Below, in pieces: positions 23,960-34,288 of a DNA stretch of 64,000 bases. This stretch comes from Apiosordaria backusii (taxonomy: Eukaryota > Ascomycota > Sordariomycetes > Sordariales > Lasiosphaeriaceae). The notes beneath the pieces were generated by a model. The model saw only the letters and a list, made by a program, of their open reading frames with translations, was not told the origin of the DNA and searched no databases. Position numbers and translations under genes: made by a program. The first letter of the stretch is position 1. The number at the start of each line of letters is the position of its first letter. The stretch covers positions 124,001 to 188,000 of the forward strand of contig JAUKTV010000017.1 in the NCBI GenBank assembly GCA_030549205.1, given 5' to 3'.

Positions 23960-26900
23960 GGCTGCGTGGACAGCGTGTACAAGGGGCGGAGACTCTTGTA
24001 GTTGCGTGAAGGTTCAGGATAAGATTGTGGATTTGTATGATCTGAGCTTTGCTCGAATGGGTCTACAAACAAAGAGCCACGAACTGAGGAAGAAGGTTGA
24101 GGTTGAGCGGCAGTGGGCTCGAGGGTGGAGGCGGAAGACAAAGGGCTTATACCTGTTGCCTGTTCCTGGATTGGAGCTGGAGACGAGGCCAGTTGACGGG
24201 TAAAGCGGGGAGGCTCCAACCCGTTCTGGGCTTCGGATGGCGAGGATGCAAGGGTGGTGGGCGACGGTGAGGGGCGCTGATGATCCATTGTTCAAGAATC
24301 GGGAAAAAACAGCTGTCGAGCAGCTCAGACTCTTACACGCGGGGGAGGTCCTCGTGAGGCGGTGACGCAGCTATTCGTCTTGCAGCTGCAGGTAGGCGGG
24401 TCCAAGTTGCCGGACCGGGGTAGCAAAGGTGTAGCAGTGGACGGCGGGTGCGTCTCTTGGTCTGCAGCTTGTGTGGGATGCTGCGATGCAGTCAGTGGTC
24501 TGCTTCTCTTTTTGGTACTTGGTATGAGGTGGGAGGTGGGAGGTGGGGTAGCAACCTGGAATGAGCTCAGCTCACACACGTATAGGACGATGCGGACGTC
24601 GTTCGAGGTGTGCGTTCCTTGTCGAGGCAGTCTTCTTTTGTCCAGACTGCCGGGAATTGATGGTGCCACCTGCGAGATTGTCAATTTCACGACCCGAAGT
24701 TGTTATCTGTGTACTTGGAAGGGCAAAAGACAACGGAAATCTCTCGCGGTTCTCTGAGCCCTCCTTTTCGCCCCCTGCTTTGTGCCACCGTGGGCGTGGG
24801 ACATACGGTGCTTGTCCCCGCGCCACAGCATGCCATCCATCTCATTGCCCGACGGGCTCACAAGATACACCCATCTGCGTGCTTGCTGCAGCCTCCCAAT
24901 ATGCCCATCTCCGACTGGAAGTCTGTAGATGGCCCTGGCAGGGGCAAGACTGCATCTCGTGCTTGGGTCACGGCGGGGTTGGCTTGGAGCTGTCACAAAT
25001 CATTGGACGAAGCTACCACACCCACACACCTTGGCTGAGTGACCTTGTGCCTCTGGTGCAGGAAGCAAAGTCGGTGAGAAATTCCACCACCAAGCCATGG
25101 CCGCGATAACCATGGTTCGGAGCCTCCTGAGAACATGAGACCTGGTCCGGCAACGGCCCGCGGTCTCTCGGCCTTGGGTACAGTGACAGCTCAGAAAGCG
25201 ACTATCGACGGGAATCCACGCGCGGGCTTGAAACGGGCACACACAGACAATTCTGAGAGGAAGAAAGCTGGATAGAAACTTACAGCAAAAAGATATTTGC
25301 TTTTTTTCTTGTGTAACACTTTGGTTGGACAGGAAGGACTGGTTTCTAGACCGTTTCCCGAAGTTCTTCGAGAGTTGTCCTGGTCGCTGGTTGGTATGTC
25401 AGATGCTGGGTAAGTTTGTCTTTTGACTTCTTGTCAAATATCTGTGAGCGTCCCAGACTTTTGAGATAAACGTCTCTTCACTTTCCACTCCCTACGTCTT
25501 CAGGTGGTGACGTTGTTCTCCCTGGAGTGTCGTAACTGTGTGTTAGCGGCCTTCTAGCGGGGAGATGTCGTGCGGCTAGCGGGGCAATCAACAGGGGGTC
25601 GAGCTAGGGTGTCGAGCTAGGGTGTCGAGCTAGGGCGTCGGCAGGGGGTGAGTGAGCAACGACAATGACAATTCACTGTGCGTTGCGGGGTTGAGAATCT
25701 GCAGATGGCCGAGTTGGGTGATGAGGGGATAGGAGATGTGATCAACAGATTGGATGTGATATTTGGTCAGTGAATGAGCTATGAGTAATGGGTATTAATT
25801 GTGTAAACCTGATGCTCAGTCGTGGGTAGGTTAGATGACTTATACAAAACCCTTCGGTCCAAGTTCAAGGGCACCTCCACATGGAACATCATACGATAGC
25901 CGGCTTCGCTGGGCGCAGAAGGGACCCCACGACTGCCCGGCTCGGCTAACATGCAATTGGGAACGGCTGGGAATGTTCTTCATCGAGATCTTGGTCCCTG
26001 GACTGCTTCTCTAGTTCCCGTATTGACCCATGAATGTGGATTCTGTCCGAAACTATATTTCCAGAGTACAGTAACATGTGCTCTCGCGGCAGTGCAGGGC
26101 TGCAATCAGGTCACAACCAGAGCATGTGGACAATGTCAACCAATTCACAGCTTGCCAAGCTGGGGAGTACGAGAGCAGGACTCATATCCCGGATTTCATC
26201 GTGTTAGGGCTTTGAGACAACACGAGGCCCAACACAGGGCACTAGATTGATGTGATAAGTTGACTGCGAAATCAACGAATCCATATCAGCTGAGCACAGG
26301 TGATGAGTCGGTACCCGATGAGCTGATATAGAATTGCATGAGCTCGAGAAAGCAAGCATACTACGGTGTTCCGTATCCCTCGTCTTGAGAATCATGACCG
26401 AGAAGACGCCCGTCCCGGTTGTTGTGAGGGAAGAAGCATGGCGGGGAAGAGGTGCAGCGATGACCATGGATGAATGCGGGGCAAAACGGGGGAAGCAACG
26501 GATGATGCCCCGCTTGGCTGTTGAGCCAAGTGCTTGGCGGCCATGAACTGCACGGGCCAAGCCGCCCAAGGGTGGCCTGTCAAACATTCGACGACCCTCA
26601 CAGGTGCCCTCCTTCGAGATGTCTCTCGTTGCGCTCGGCAGAGCATGACACCACACCCCCCTGACACTACAGCACTGTCCTCCGCCCGCTGTGTCACCCC
26701 AAGGCGGTATTTGTTGAGAGGGCGGTGTCGCTTCCCAAAGAGACATTTTCAGCCTCTGAACATCACGGGACCCTAAAAGCTTTTCTCTTCAACATCAAAC
26801 ATTGTTGTCGGATTTTGGATCGGTGCTGGTCGGCCGAGCCGAATCGAATCCTACAGAACGCGACTGGTCTTGGTCACCGTCTCCCACTGTCCCAACGCTG

Positions 26901-27059
26901 AAGTTGTCTGTCTTCTCAATTGCGGCACAACTAAAGACTTCAGACCGACGAGTGAAATAGAATGGTATTCAATAACAGTTCCCCCAACATACATACGCGA
27001 TACGCTCTCAGTTACATAATACACATACACATCTCGTCTGGGAATCCTCCCCCTTCTCC
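23960..27059. other. 3.1-kb intergenic region, no convincing gene
   Basis: This is the upstream region of the ccg-9 type gene plus the 3' flank of sod-2. The longest frames (24561-25109 plus, 26204-26746 minus) have no recognisable motif, signal peptide or intron pattern. The part near 23960-24300 is probably the long 5' leader of the ccg-9 gene. A small tandem repeat lies at 25599-25637. Confidence 0.45.
25599..25637. repeat. 13-bp tandem repeat, 3 copies
   Basis: Three units of TCGAGCTAGGGTG (the last with one change) lie in tandem. The role is unknown, and it is too short to call a satellite. Confidence 0.8.
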
Positions 27060-27978
27060 TTAGTCGTACCGCTTGGCAACCGTCTTCCAATTGATGATGT
27101 TCCAGATGGCATCAAAGTACTCGGCCTTGCGGTTCTCGTACTGAAGGTAGTACGCGTGCTCCCAGGCGTCAATGCCCAGCAGAGGCACAAACGCACCAGT
27201 AACGGGGTCCTGGTTGGCGCGAGTGACGATGCTCAGAGTGTCGCTTTCCTTGTCCTTGACAAGCCACGCCCAGCCGCTGCCCTGGATGCCGGCCAAGGTG
27301 GTGTTCATTTGCTTACGGAAGTCCTCGAAGCTGCCGAAGTCGTCCTCGATAGCTGTCTAAAACACAGGAGATACTCGTTAGCTCAATCACTCAAACTGAG
27401 CACTATGACTCAACGCACCTTGAGATCGCCGGTGGGCTCACCACCGCCCTCTCTACTGGCAGGGGCAAGGTTCTCCCAGAAAAGACTGTGGTTAATGTGG
27501 CCACCACCGTGGAAGTTGAGGAGGGGCGCGACTGAGGCAGCCTTGGTGAAGTCACCCTTCTCCTCGGCCTTTGCAATATTCTCAAGCGCGGAGTTGAGGC
27601 CAGTCACGTATGTTTGGTGGTGCTTCTTGTGGTGAAGCTCCATGATCTTGGAGGAGATATAAGGCTCGAGAGCATTGTAATCATCTGGAGGTACAACCGA
27701 GTTAGTCTCTGGCTTATCAATCTGGGCTTGTACTAGCGGTGTCTGTTGCAGCAAATCGTGGCGGCGGCATGGTTGCTGTATTGGAAAGGCCGAATAGGGG
27801 GTATAAACATAGATAAACATAGCTCGTTGAACTTATTGAACTTACACGGAAGATCGGGGAGAGTGGCCTTGCCGCGGACAAAGCTGGTGCTGGCGAGAGC
27901 AGCAGCAGGCTTGCCAGCTCCCGAAGCTCGGAGAGCTCCACGAAGGGCGGGGACGGTGCGAAGAAGGGTGGAAGACAT
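27060..27978 (-). CDS. sod-2: mitochondrial Mn-superoxide dismutase
   Basis: Three exons: 27978-27846, 27684-27419 and 27356-27060; 231 residues, phases consistent. It dismutates superoxide to peroxide and oxygen in the mitochondrial matrix. Residues 1-40 are rich in Arg, Ala and Ser without acidic residues (SSTLLRTVPALRGALRASG), a clear mitochondrial presequence; I chose this ATG over the in-frame one at 28011 for that reason. Metal ligands are seen in MELHHKKHHQTYV, NHSLFW and GIDAWEHAYY. GGGHINHSLFW and the Gln in GIQGSGWAWL mark the manganese rather than iron type. It shares a 413-bp divergent upstream region with psf3. Confidence 0.95.
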
Positions 27979-28391
27979 GATGATGGTTGTTTGCTGCTGA
28001 AAAGGGGTCAATTGAGTGCTAGGCGGTTTAGAGTTTCAAAACGCGTACTGTCAAGATACCTTGGAGTTCGAATGTGACTGGGAACGTCAAACCTGTTCGG
28101 CTCTGGTCTCGGAGGGAACCTCGATGGAAGCTTCGGTAATAACTTCAGAGTTTCGTCATTGCCCCACTCTGCAGCGACCCCAGTTTCGGCTGTGCGAACT
28201 GTGGCTGGGATCTCAAAGTGGCTCGAGCGCAGTTGCTCCGACCCAGGCGCGTGCCCCTCCAGGATGGTGCGTCTTCTCAAGACTCACTAAAATTCATGGA
28301 CCGCCTGTTGCTGCCGTCGTCGAGGTTGGATTTGCGAATTCAAGTTTCTTTTTTTCTTTACTTGGGCTCGTTAGACTATTCTATTGCCGCC
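27979..28391. promoter_or_regulatory. divergent promoter, sod-2 / psf3
   Basis: This 413-bp region lies between the two start codons. It contains an ACGCGT box at 28041-28046 and a T-rich tract at 28345-28360 just upstream of psf3. Confidence 0.6.
28041..28046. promoter_or_regulatory. ACGCGT MluI cell-cycle box upstream of psf3
   Basis: AAACGCGT lies about 350 bp before the psf3 start and 63 bp from the sod-2 start. Because psf3 is a replication gene, an MBF-type G1/S site is plausible, but the distance favours sod-2 as much as psf3. Confidence 0.4.
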
Positions 28392-29054
28392 ATGTCTTAC
28401 TACGACATTGACTCTATTCTCACCGACGCAGAGGTACCAAACCGCCTACCCCAAACCCAATTTCTCGCTCCTCAATCGCATCACTAAATAATACCTTGAT
28501 GGCTGCAGAAAATCCCATGTACTTTCCAGCTCGACATTCCAGACCTAGGCTACCTCGACAACACCCCCAACCAGCCCCTCAAAGCCGGCACAAAAGTCAA
28601 CCTCCCGCTATGGCTCGCCGAAATGCTCGTCATTGCCAATACCGGCGGCCCCGATAACAAGACCTTTGTAACCTTTGACCTACCCCGAGCTCTCGGGAAC
28701 GATGTCGTCCAAGCCCTGAAAGCTGATCCCCGTGCTGTCCCACTCCGCGATCAGAGCGCCCATTTCTACGGGCTCGCGACACATATGATGGATCTGTCAG
28801 AGGAGCAAGAGCTGGGGAGTGTCTTGCGCAAGACGTTTGTAACACGTGCTGCGGAGATCTCGTTGCATGCTCGCAAGGTTGGGGGTGGTGGCAGCAAGGG
28901 CAAAGGGAAAGATGAGGGGAGTAATCTTGGTATTGGCGGTGCTGGTGAGGATTTCCTGAGGGGCCTGGACGAGTGGGAGAGGAAGCTTTTCCGCAAGGCG
29001 CACGACGGCGCCAAGTCAGGGAAAGAGTGGATGGAGAGTATCAAGAAGAACTGA
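28392..29054 (+). CDS. psf3: GINS complex subunit Psf3
   Basis: Two exons, 28392-28433 and 28509-29054; 195 residues, matching the usual size of Psf3. The protein starts MSYYDIDSILTDAEKIPC, followed by TFQLDIPDLGYLDN and the block VNLPLWLAEMLVIAN, all typical of Psf3. GINS (Sld5-Psf1-Psf2-Psf3) joins Cdc45 and MCM2-7 in the replicative helicase. A Gly/Lys-rich loop (GGGGSKGKGKDEG, about residues 142-155) interrupts the C-terminal helical part, and the end EWERKLFRKAHDGAKSG returns to family-like sequence. The first intron begins GTACCA, a weak donor, but the short first exon is strongly conserved. Confidence 0.9.
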
Positions 29055-29866
29055 GGATCTTCTACGCCTACTTTCACTTGGACTGCTCTAGAGGTGACAA
29101 CCATCACGATCCATCTCGGCTCACTCTCACAAAGTACATGGCACAGCTAGCAGCTATCACGACAAGCAGGTCATGCGCGCAGGCAATGCCGCGCATACTA
29201 GCCCGGCGTCACTAGGCCAAATCACGGCTAGACCACGAGGAATTTGGCTTTGTTAGCATCGCCGTTAGCAGATCATTGCGCAACTGTAGTCAACATGGCT
29301 TCTGGGAAAAAAGTTTGCCAGACCCATAAGCTCGGCGCCAAATTCTACAGATTGCCAGCATAATCGTACAAACAACCACACGTTGTCCCAGAGCGGACAC
29401 TCTCAAATCCCTCTAGATGACGGAGGGAAGCGCACAAGCTCTTGATCTCACAGGGTGAGTGGGAAGGACTGAAGAGAGGTTTTAAGACGACTTTCCAGCG
29501 CAATGTTGCTGGTCAGCCTCCGCGTGTGTGGCAAGACAGTACACACACGCTTATATACTAAGAGACTACGGCTCATTCGGCGAAAATATATCATTTTGCC
29601 AGAAAATATTTTCACCTATATAGGGTGGTGGCGTGTTGCCTTTTGTGCTCGATTTCCACGACTTCGGCAATCCAGCATCACAGAACGAACCACCTCGTAC
29701 GCATAGTCCAATATTGTGGCATTTTATGTTTGGAATCCTCCCGTTTTGTTATGTCGGTGTTATGTGCTTTTCCCGCCTTGTTCCGGTCTATGAAGTCTTT
29801 TTGTCGTCGTAGTGCCTAGTCACGCTCATAGAGCCTGACTCCACTCCAATTCTGCAACAATCACCA
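29055..29866. other. intergenic, no gene seen
   Basis: This is the 3' flank of psf3 and 5' flank of the tRNA gene. A mildly AT-rich patch lies at 29550-29640. No coding evidence. Confidence 0.5.
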
Positions 29867-29938
29867 GCCCGGCTAGCGCAATGGTAGCGCGTAAGACTTC
29901 TAATCTTAAGGCTGTGGGTTCGAGTCCCACGTCGGGTG
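29867..29938 (+). tRNA. tRNA-Arg (anticodon TCT), intronless
   Basis: The 72-nt cloverleaf folds completely. The acceptor pairs GCCCGGC with GTCGGGT (two G-U pairs), the D arm has GCGC/GCGC, and the anticodon stem TAAGA/TCTTA has loop CTTCTAA giving anticodon TCT. The variable loop is AGGCT, the T arm is GTGGG/CCCAC with loop TTCGAGT, and the discriminator is G. It decodes AGA. No intron is present. Confidence 0.95.
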
Positions 29939-29974
29939 CAATTCATTACATTAGCTCATCTCATACATGATCTA

Positions 29975-29986
29975 TTTTGTCTTTTT
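29975..29986 (+). terminator. RNA polymerase III T-run terminator
   Basis: TTTT at 29975-29978 and TTTTT at 29982-29986 lie 36-48 bp after the tRNA, within the normal range for Pol III termination. Confidence 0.6.
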
Positions 29987-30085
29987 CTACCCTCATTTAT
30001 TAATTTATTTTTTGCAAACATTTTTTTAAATTTCTTTGTGTTTTGTGGATCTAATTTTGTCTTTCTTTCTGTTACCCGCGGGTTG

Positions 30086-31393
30086 TCATTCCTCCGCAGC
30101 CGCCCTCGAAGGCGAAACACCCGCCGACCTTAACCCACCGCCACCGCTCCTCTTACCTGTACTCAAACTCCTCGCTCGACCAATAATCCCCGATAAACTC
30201 AACGATGAAGCCTTTTTTTTGAGACCGTCATTCTTGCGGATGTAGATTTTGGGGTTGCAGGAGAGGAACCCGCTCCCGGATGGGTGGTTGGGGGAGTGGT
30301 AGATTTCGTAGTTGTCTGAGAGCCAGTGGTGGACGGAGTAGAAATCACTTTACAGGCGGGTGGGTTAGTATATCTGAACACGGAGAAAGGGGGGGGGAGG
30401 AAACTTACGACCACTTTGGGGGAGTCTCTGGCAGGTTGGTGTCCTCCCCGTCTCGCCAGAAGCAAAGCTCTTTGATGATAACCCCTGGCTTCACGTCGAG
30501 CTCCTGGATGAGTTTCAAAAGTGTGTTGTTGAGGGTTGTGTCAAAGACGAGGGTGTGAGAGTTGATTTTGAGGACGCCTTTGTCGAGGTAGTCGTGGGGC
30601 GCGGAAGAGTCCGGGAGAGAGAAGGTGAGGTGCTTGAGGGTGGTGTGGCCGTCTGGTTTTGGGCGGAGGAAGCGGGCCATGTCGGAGACGAAGTAGGATT
30701 GGCGGTGGTAGTTTTGGTGTTGGAGGGCTATCCAGTGCATGTCGCCTCGTGGCTCGGTTGGGTCGTCTTTTGAGGGTGGGTTGCTGGGTGAGGAAGGGGA
30801 GGGATCTGGGGGTTTGTCTGATGGTAGCTTTTTGGTCTTTTTGGCGGCGGTAGAGACGGTTCTGGTGAAGGTGGTGAGGCTGGTGATGGAGATGCCGCCC
30901 TGTTGGAGGTGGTACTTGAAAGAGTCGGGATTTGTGGAGGGGAGGCGAAATTTCTCGAGGATGTGGTTTGCTGGAGACTGCGTGTCGACTCCGTAAAAGA
31001 GAGATTCAGAGAGAAGAATGCGGCGCATTATCTCGTAGTACCCTGGGTCAGTTTCGCGGTTGGGCTCAGTGAGGTTGTCTCTTTTGTAGATCTTGCGCTC
31101 TGTGAGTCCAGGTGGGAGAGAGTTGATGATGTTGCATATTCTGGGCAGGAGTCAGTATAGATCTCCGCTCATGACTCGGGAACACAGGTCGATACATACG
31201 TTTCTTCATCGGCCGTAGCCCAATCTTGGCCCTTTTCTGTGATGATCTCGTATGCCGCTTGGACGTGAGGAGGCACTTCGAGGTAATTTTGGACAAGATA
31301 GTCGGCGCGCCTGACGACCTCCTTTCTCCGGCCATGGCTCGAGTAGGCATCAAGTTCCCCTGGGCGAATGGGCCTTGCGCCTGGACGCGACAT
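30086..31393 (-). CDS. hypothetical protein, three exons
   Basis: Exons 31393-31200, 31140-30409 and 30347-30086 join with GTATGT and GTAAGT donors and CAG/AAG acceptors into 395 residues, all phases consistent. I do not recognise the family. The N-terminal part (SHGRRKEVVRRADYLVQNYL) is helical and basic; the middle has a Pro/Ser-rich low-complexity linker near residues 170-190 (PPDPSPSSPSNPPSKDD) between two structured-looking halves. The second half is WIALQHQNYHRQSYFVSD and later VIIKELCFWRDGEDTNLPE. The tail is Ser/Arg-rich and ends before AT-rich sequence. There is no signal peptide or membrane span. The A8 run at about 30211-30218 lies inside the third exon and could be a frameshift-prone site. 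Confidence 0.7.
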
Positions 31394-32639
31394 TCTGGTA
31401 TGCTGTTTGACGTGAATGAGGAGCGGCTGGTTCCGATCTAGAGAAAGGCAGTATGATTTTTAGGTTTCGTCAAGTGGGGTTCATCTTTGTTCGACTCCCG
31501 TGCCAGAGGAGGACTTGGAGGATTCGACTCGCTTATTAGGGCTTGCTTGGTGACACCGACAGATGCGATCGATCCTTTGGTTGCTGACAGGCAGGTCGTT
31601 TGCAGACAGCATCATGATCAATTTTGAAACAGAAAATATACAAACGCTGTCAGGTGGTTGATATCATCGAATGGTGGATGAAATCTAGCCTGGAGCTTTG
31701 GCCCCTTGCCACTGCCACTGGGCTCCAAGCGCTAAATTTTGGTGGGAGGCATCCCGAAAGGGCAGTGCAAAATTACGTATTACAGGCCGCTGTCCAAACC
31801 AGGTCAGGGGTTCAGGGGCAAAAACATCGATGTGTCACTAGGAAAGCATTCTCTACAAGGGCAAATGCAGCTGAAAACATGGATGTATAGGTAGAGAGGA
31901 TTGTCTTATCCTAACATTTGGCTTGTCCTTCAACGAATCGTATAGTTTTCGATGAAAGGTGAAAATACGAAATACCTAGTTTACAAGTGCATATAAACAG
32001 TGACTCCACTAGATGTTTAGAGGTACGAAAATACAAATTCGCAACTTTTTTGAAATTCGCCATTACAATAATTCTATAGTTTCGACATCAGGGAGAAATT
32101 CATTCTGACACTGCACCAGAACAGCGTCGGCCTTCACCTTTTCCTTGATGGCTGCGACCTCGTAGGAGCAAGAACAATTTCTGGCTCTTCGGTGCGTGCC
32201 CTTGTCCGTATCGACGATGCTTCAGCCTTCTTTCGACCGAGTCGCGGCCCAAAAGTTCTCCGCCGCTGAATGCGCAATCTCACAGGCCATGTTTCAGGTC
32301 AGTACGAAAAGCATTGCTTTGTGGTCTTGACATCCGACTCACCGACCCGAACAGCAGCACGACCATCAGCCCCAGAGGCACCGTTGGCAGAAACGTTTCT
32401 AGGTATTCGAAACCACTGGCCCGCAGGTCAGCGGCGGAACCGGCACCAAACACTACAGGAAGGGATCTCACCGTCCCCCAGATATTTTTCGTTCTCATCC
32501 GGTCCCGCACCCTTCATCAGGAACCTCACTCGCCGGGACTCAGAGGGCACGGCGTTGACCACCAGCCGGGAGCCCATCTCGGTCTACACCCACATGTTGA
32601 CCGGCTGAACCTAGGTCCCTGTCAAAATACCGTTTTGGG
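31394..32639. other. intergenic, possibly includes the decayed 5' part of the oxidase relic
   Basis: No clean gene. The frame at 32270-32608 is open, but I cannot match it to the oxidase family. It may be heavily diverged upstream sequence of the relic that follows. Confidence 0.4.
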
Positions 32640-33320
32640 TCCTCCGCCTGGTGGGTACGCCATCGATTTCAGCCACGGCACAATACTCTCGCGTGTAGCC
32701 GAACAAGATCTCGCTGCGGTCAGGCGGGCGTGTATCTCGTCCACGACCCAGCAGTCGCCCTCGACCTTCCACCGGCTACGGCGAGTACGCCATCCCTCGT
32801 CCTCGCACCCAAGCAATATAACGCCGGCGTGGCGTTGTTCTCAACTGTGAGGCAACGGATCAGTCTCTGGGGCGACGTTATCCATGTCAACAGACACCGG
32901 TGGCCCTTCTTGAACGTCGAGCAGCGCAAGTACAGGTTTCTGGTTTTCAACGCGGCCGTGTCGAGGAAAATCTTGGGTTATTTTGTCAAGACAGCAATGT
33001 CACTTCCAAGCGTCCGTTCAAGGTTATTGTAAGCGATCGAGTTTTCTGGATGAGCTGGTACAAGTGTCTTACATGGCATGTCTTTTTCTCTGTTTGGCTA
33101 ATCACTAACAAGAGGGCTAACTTTCGGTTTGAACGGTAGTACATCTCCATGGCCAAACGGTACTAACTCGCCTTCGACTTCTCCTCCTATGTAGGGCAAA
33201 CCATCGAGCTCGGCAGCTTTGCCAAAGCCGGTGGCACCGGGGCTGAAGGCGACTACGAAGACACTGACAGGGCCGTTTTCAGGGGCGGCAATCGATCAAG
33301 TTGTGGGAGACTCGCGGCGA
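32640..33320 (+). pseudogene. multicopper oxidase (bilirubin oxidase-like) relic
   Basis: Fragments in alternating plus-strand frames recall fungal bilirubin-oxidase-type multicopper oxidases. VYLVHDPA, LVLAPKQYNAG, LWGDVIHVN, WPFLNVEQRKYRF and FNAAVSRK lie at about 32725-32975. They are followed in another frame by DSNVTSKRPFKVIVSD at about 32990-33035, and by YISMAKRY, stop (33164-33166), LAFDFSSYVGQTIEL and FAKAGGTGAEGDYEDTD at about 33140-33270. The GEYAIP segment near 32780 appears only in a shifted frame, so at least two indels and one stop are visible. A former intron seems to end at TAG before 33140. The copper-binding ends are not recognisable. Intact homologs oxidise phenolics or pigments outside the cell; this copy cannot. 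Confidence 0.8.
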
Positions 33321-34288
33321 CGAATGCATAAGGACGTGCTGACGAGATCCAGGACTTAGGCCGGCACCGGAGCATATCAACACAGTGGTGCCCAGTCAAA
33401 CGAGCGCACTTCTACCAGAACCAGCACCAACAATTCCATTAGAATAGTATTCTCAACCAGTTACTCGCCGTCCGTTTCATGCGCTTCCTATTCGCCAGAC
33501 CATCCAAATATGTATAAAAACTACCTACGCACTCCTCAAAACCGGTTGGGAACCAGCGCTTCGAGACACGGCTATTTCAGTATCGCGGTCACTCGACGAC
33601 AAGATCACAGCCAACTGTCCCTCCATAGCGAACTTCAAGGCCGCAGTCAATCACACGTCCGCTGCCCACTGCACTCCCATTGCCAAATCTGACAACCAAG
33701 GTCTGAATGACACATGGCGTTGCCCTCCTAGGTAGCTAGCCAGGGTTTTTTGTTCGGCTTGTGTTTGTGATTGTAGTTATATCTTGTCTCGAGCGTCGTT
33801 GCAGGGAAGTGGCAAGGGGCCAAAGCGTGCTCGTCATAACTGAATGATGATTCCATGTTAGCAGAGTTGGGAGCTCTTCGTAGAAAACAGACGTACCTGA
33901 GTCGGGATCCAGTGTTTTGAACATCATCTTGTGTCGATCGCTGTGCTGTCCGACATCTCCAAATATAAAGAGAGAACAAACACCTGGAAGACGATATCAA
34001 ATCTAGTCTCGCATATCGGATCGTCTTGGTAGGAATGACGATGAGGGTGTAGGCCAGCACAATATGCCTCGAAACCAGCTCGGCATCCGTCCAAACCAAC
34101 TGGGCATGCCTCCACCTAATCGGGAAAGGCCCCCAGACCAACAAAAGATGCCTCCAGCCTGACTCTCTACCTCGTTTCCAGATCTCGTCACACAAAGAAA
34201 AACATTATTCATGGCCACAATAGTGCTCGACACCGCCCATGTCTGGTTCGATAACCCTTTATTCGGGGCCGGAGCCCGAGTACTACTA
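33321..34288. other. no clear gene; possible coding traces
   Basis: Minus-strand frames at 33728-34195 and 34003-34377 are open but unrecognised. A plausible minus-strand intron (GTACGT at 33896, CTAAC branch, CAG near 33840) suggests further decayed exons between the oxidase relic and the microexon gene. Confidence 0.35.

Noticed and set aside
24561..25109. 182-codon plus-strand ORF upstream of the trehalose gene
   Set aside because: It is Cys/Arg-rich with no conserved motif, and competing frames exist on the other strand. Most likely chance in a GC-rich promoter.
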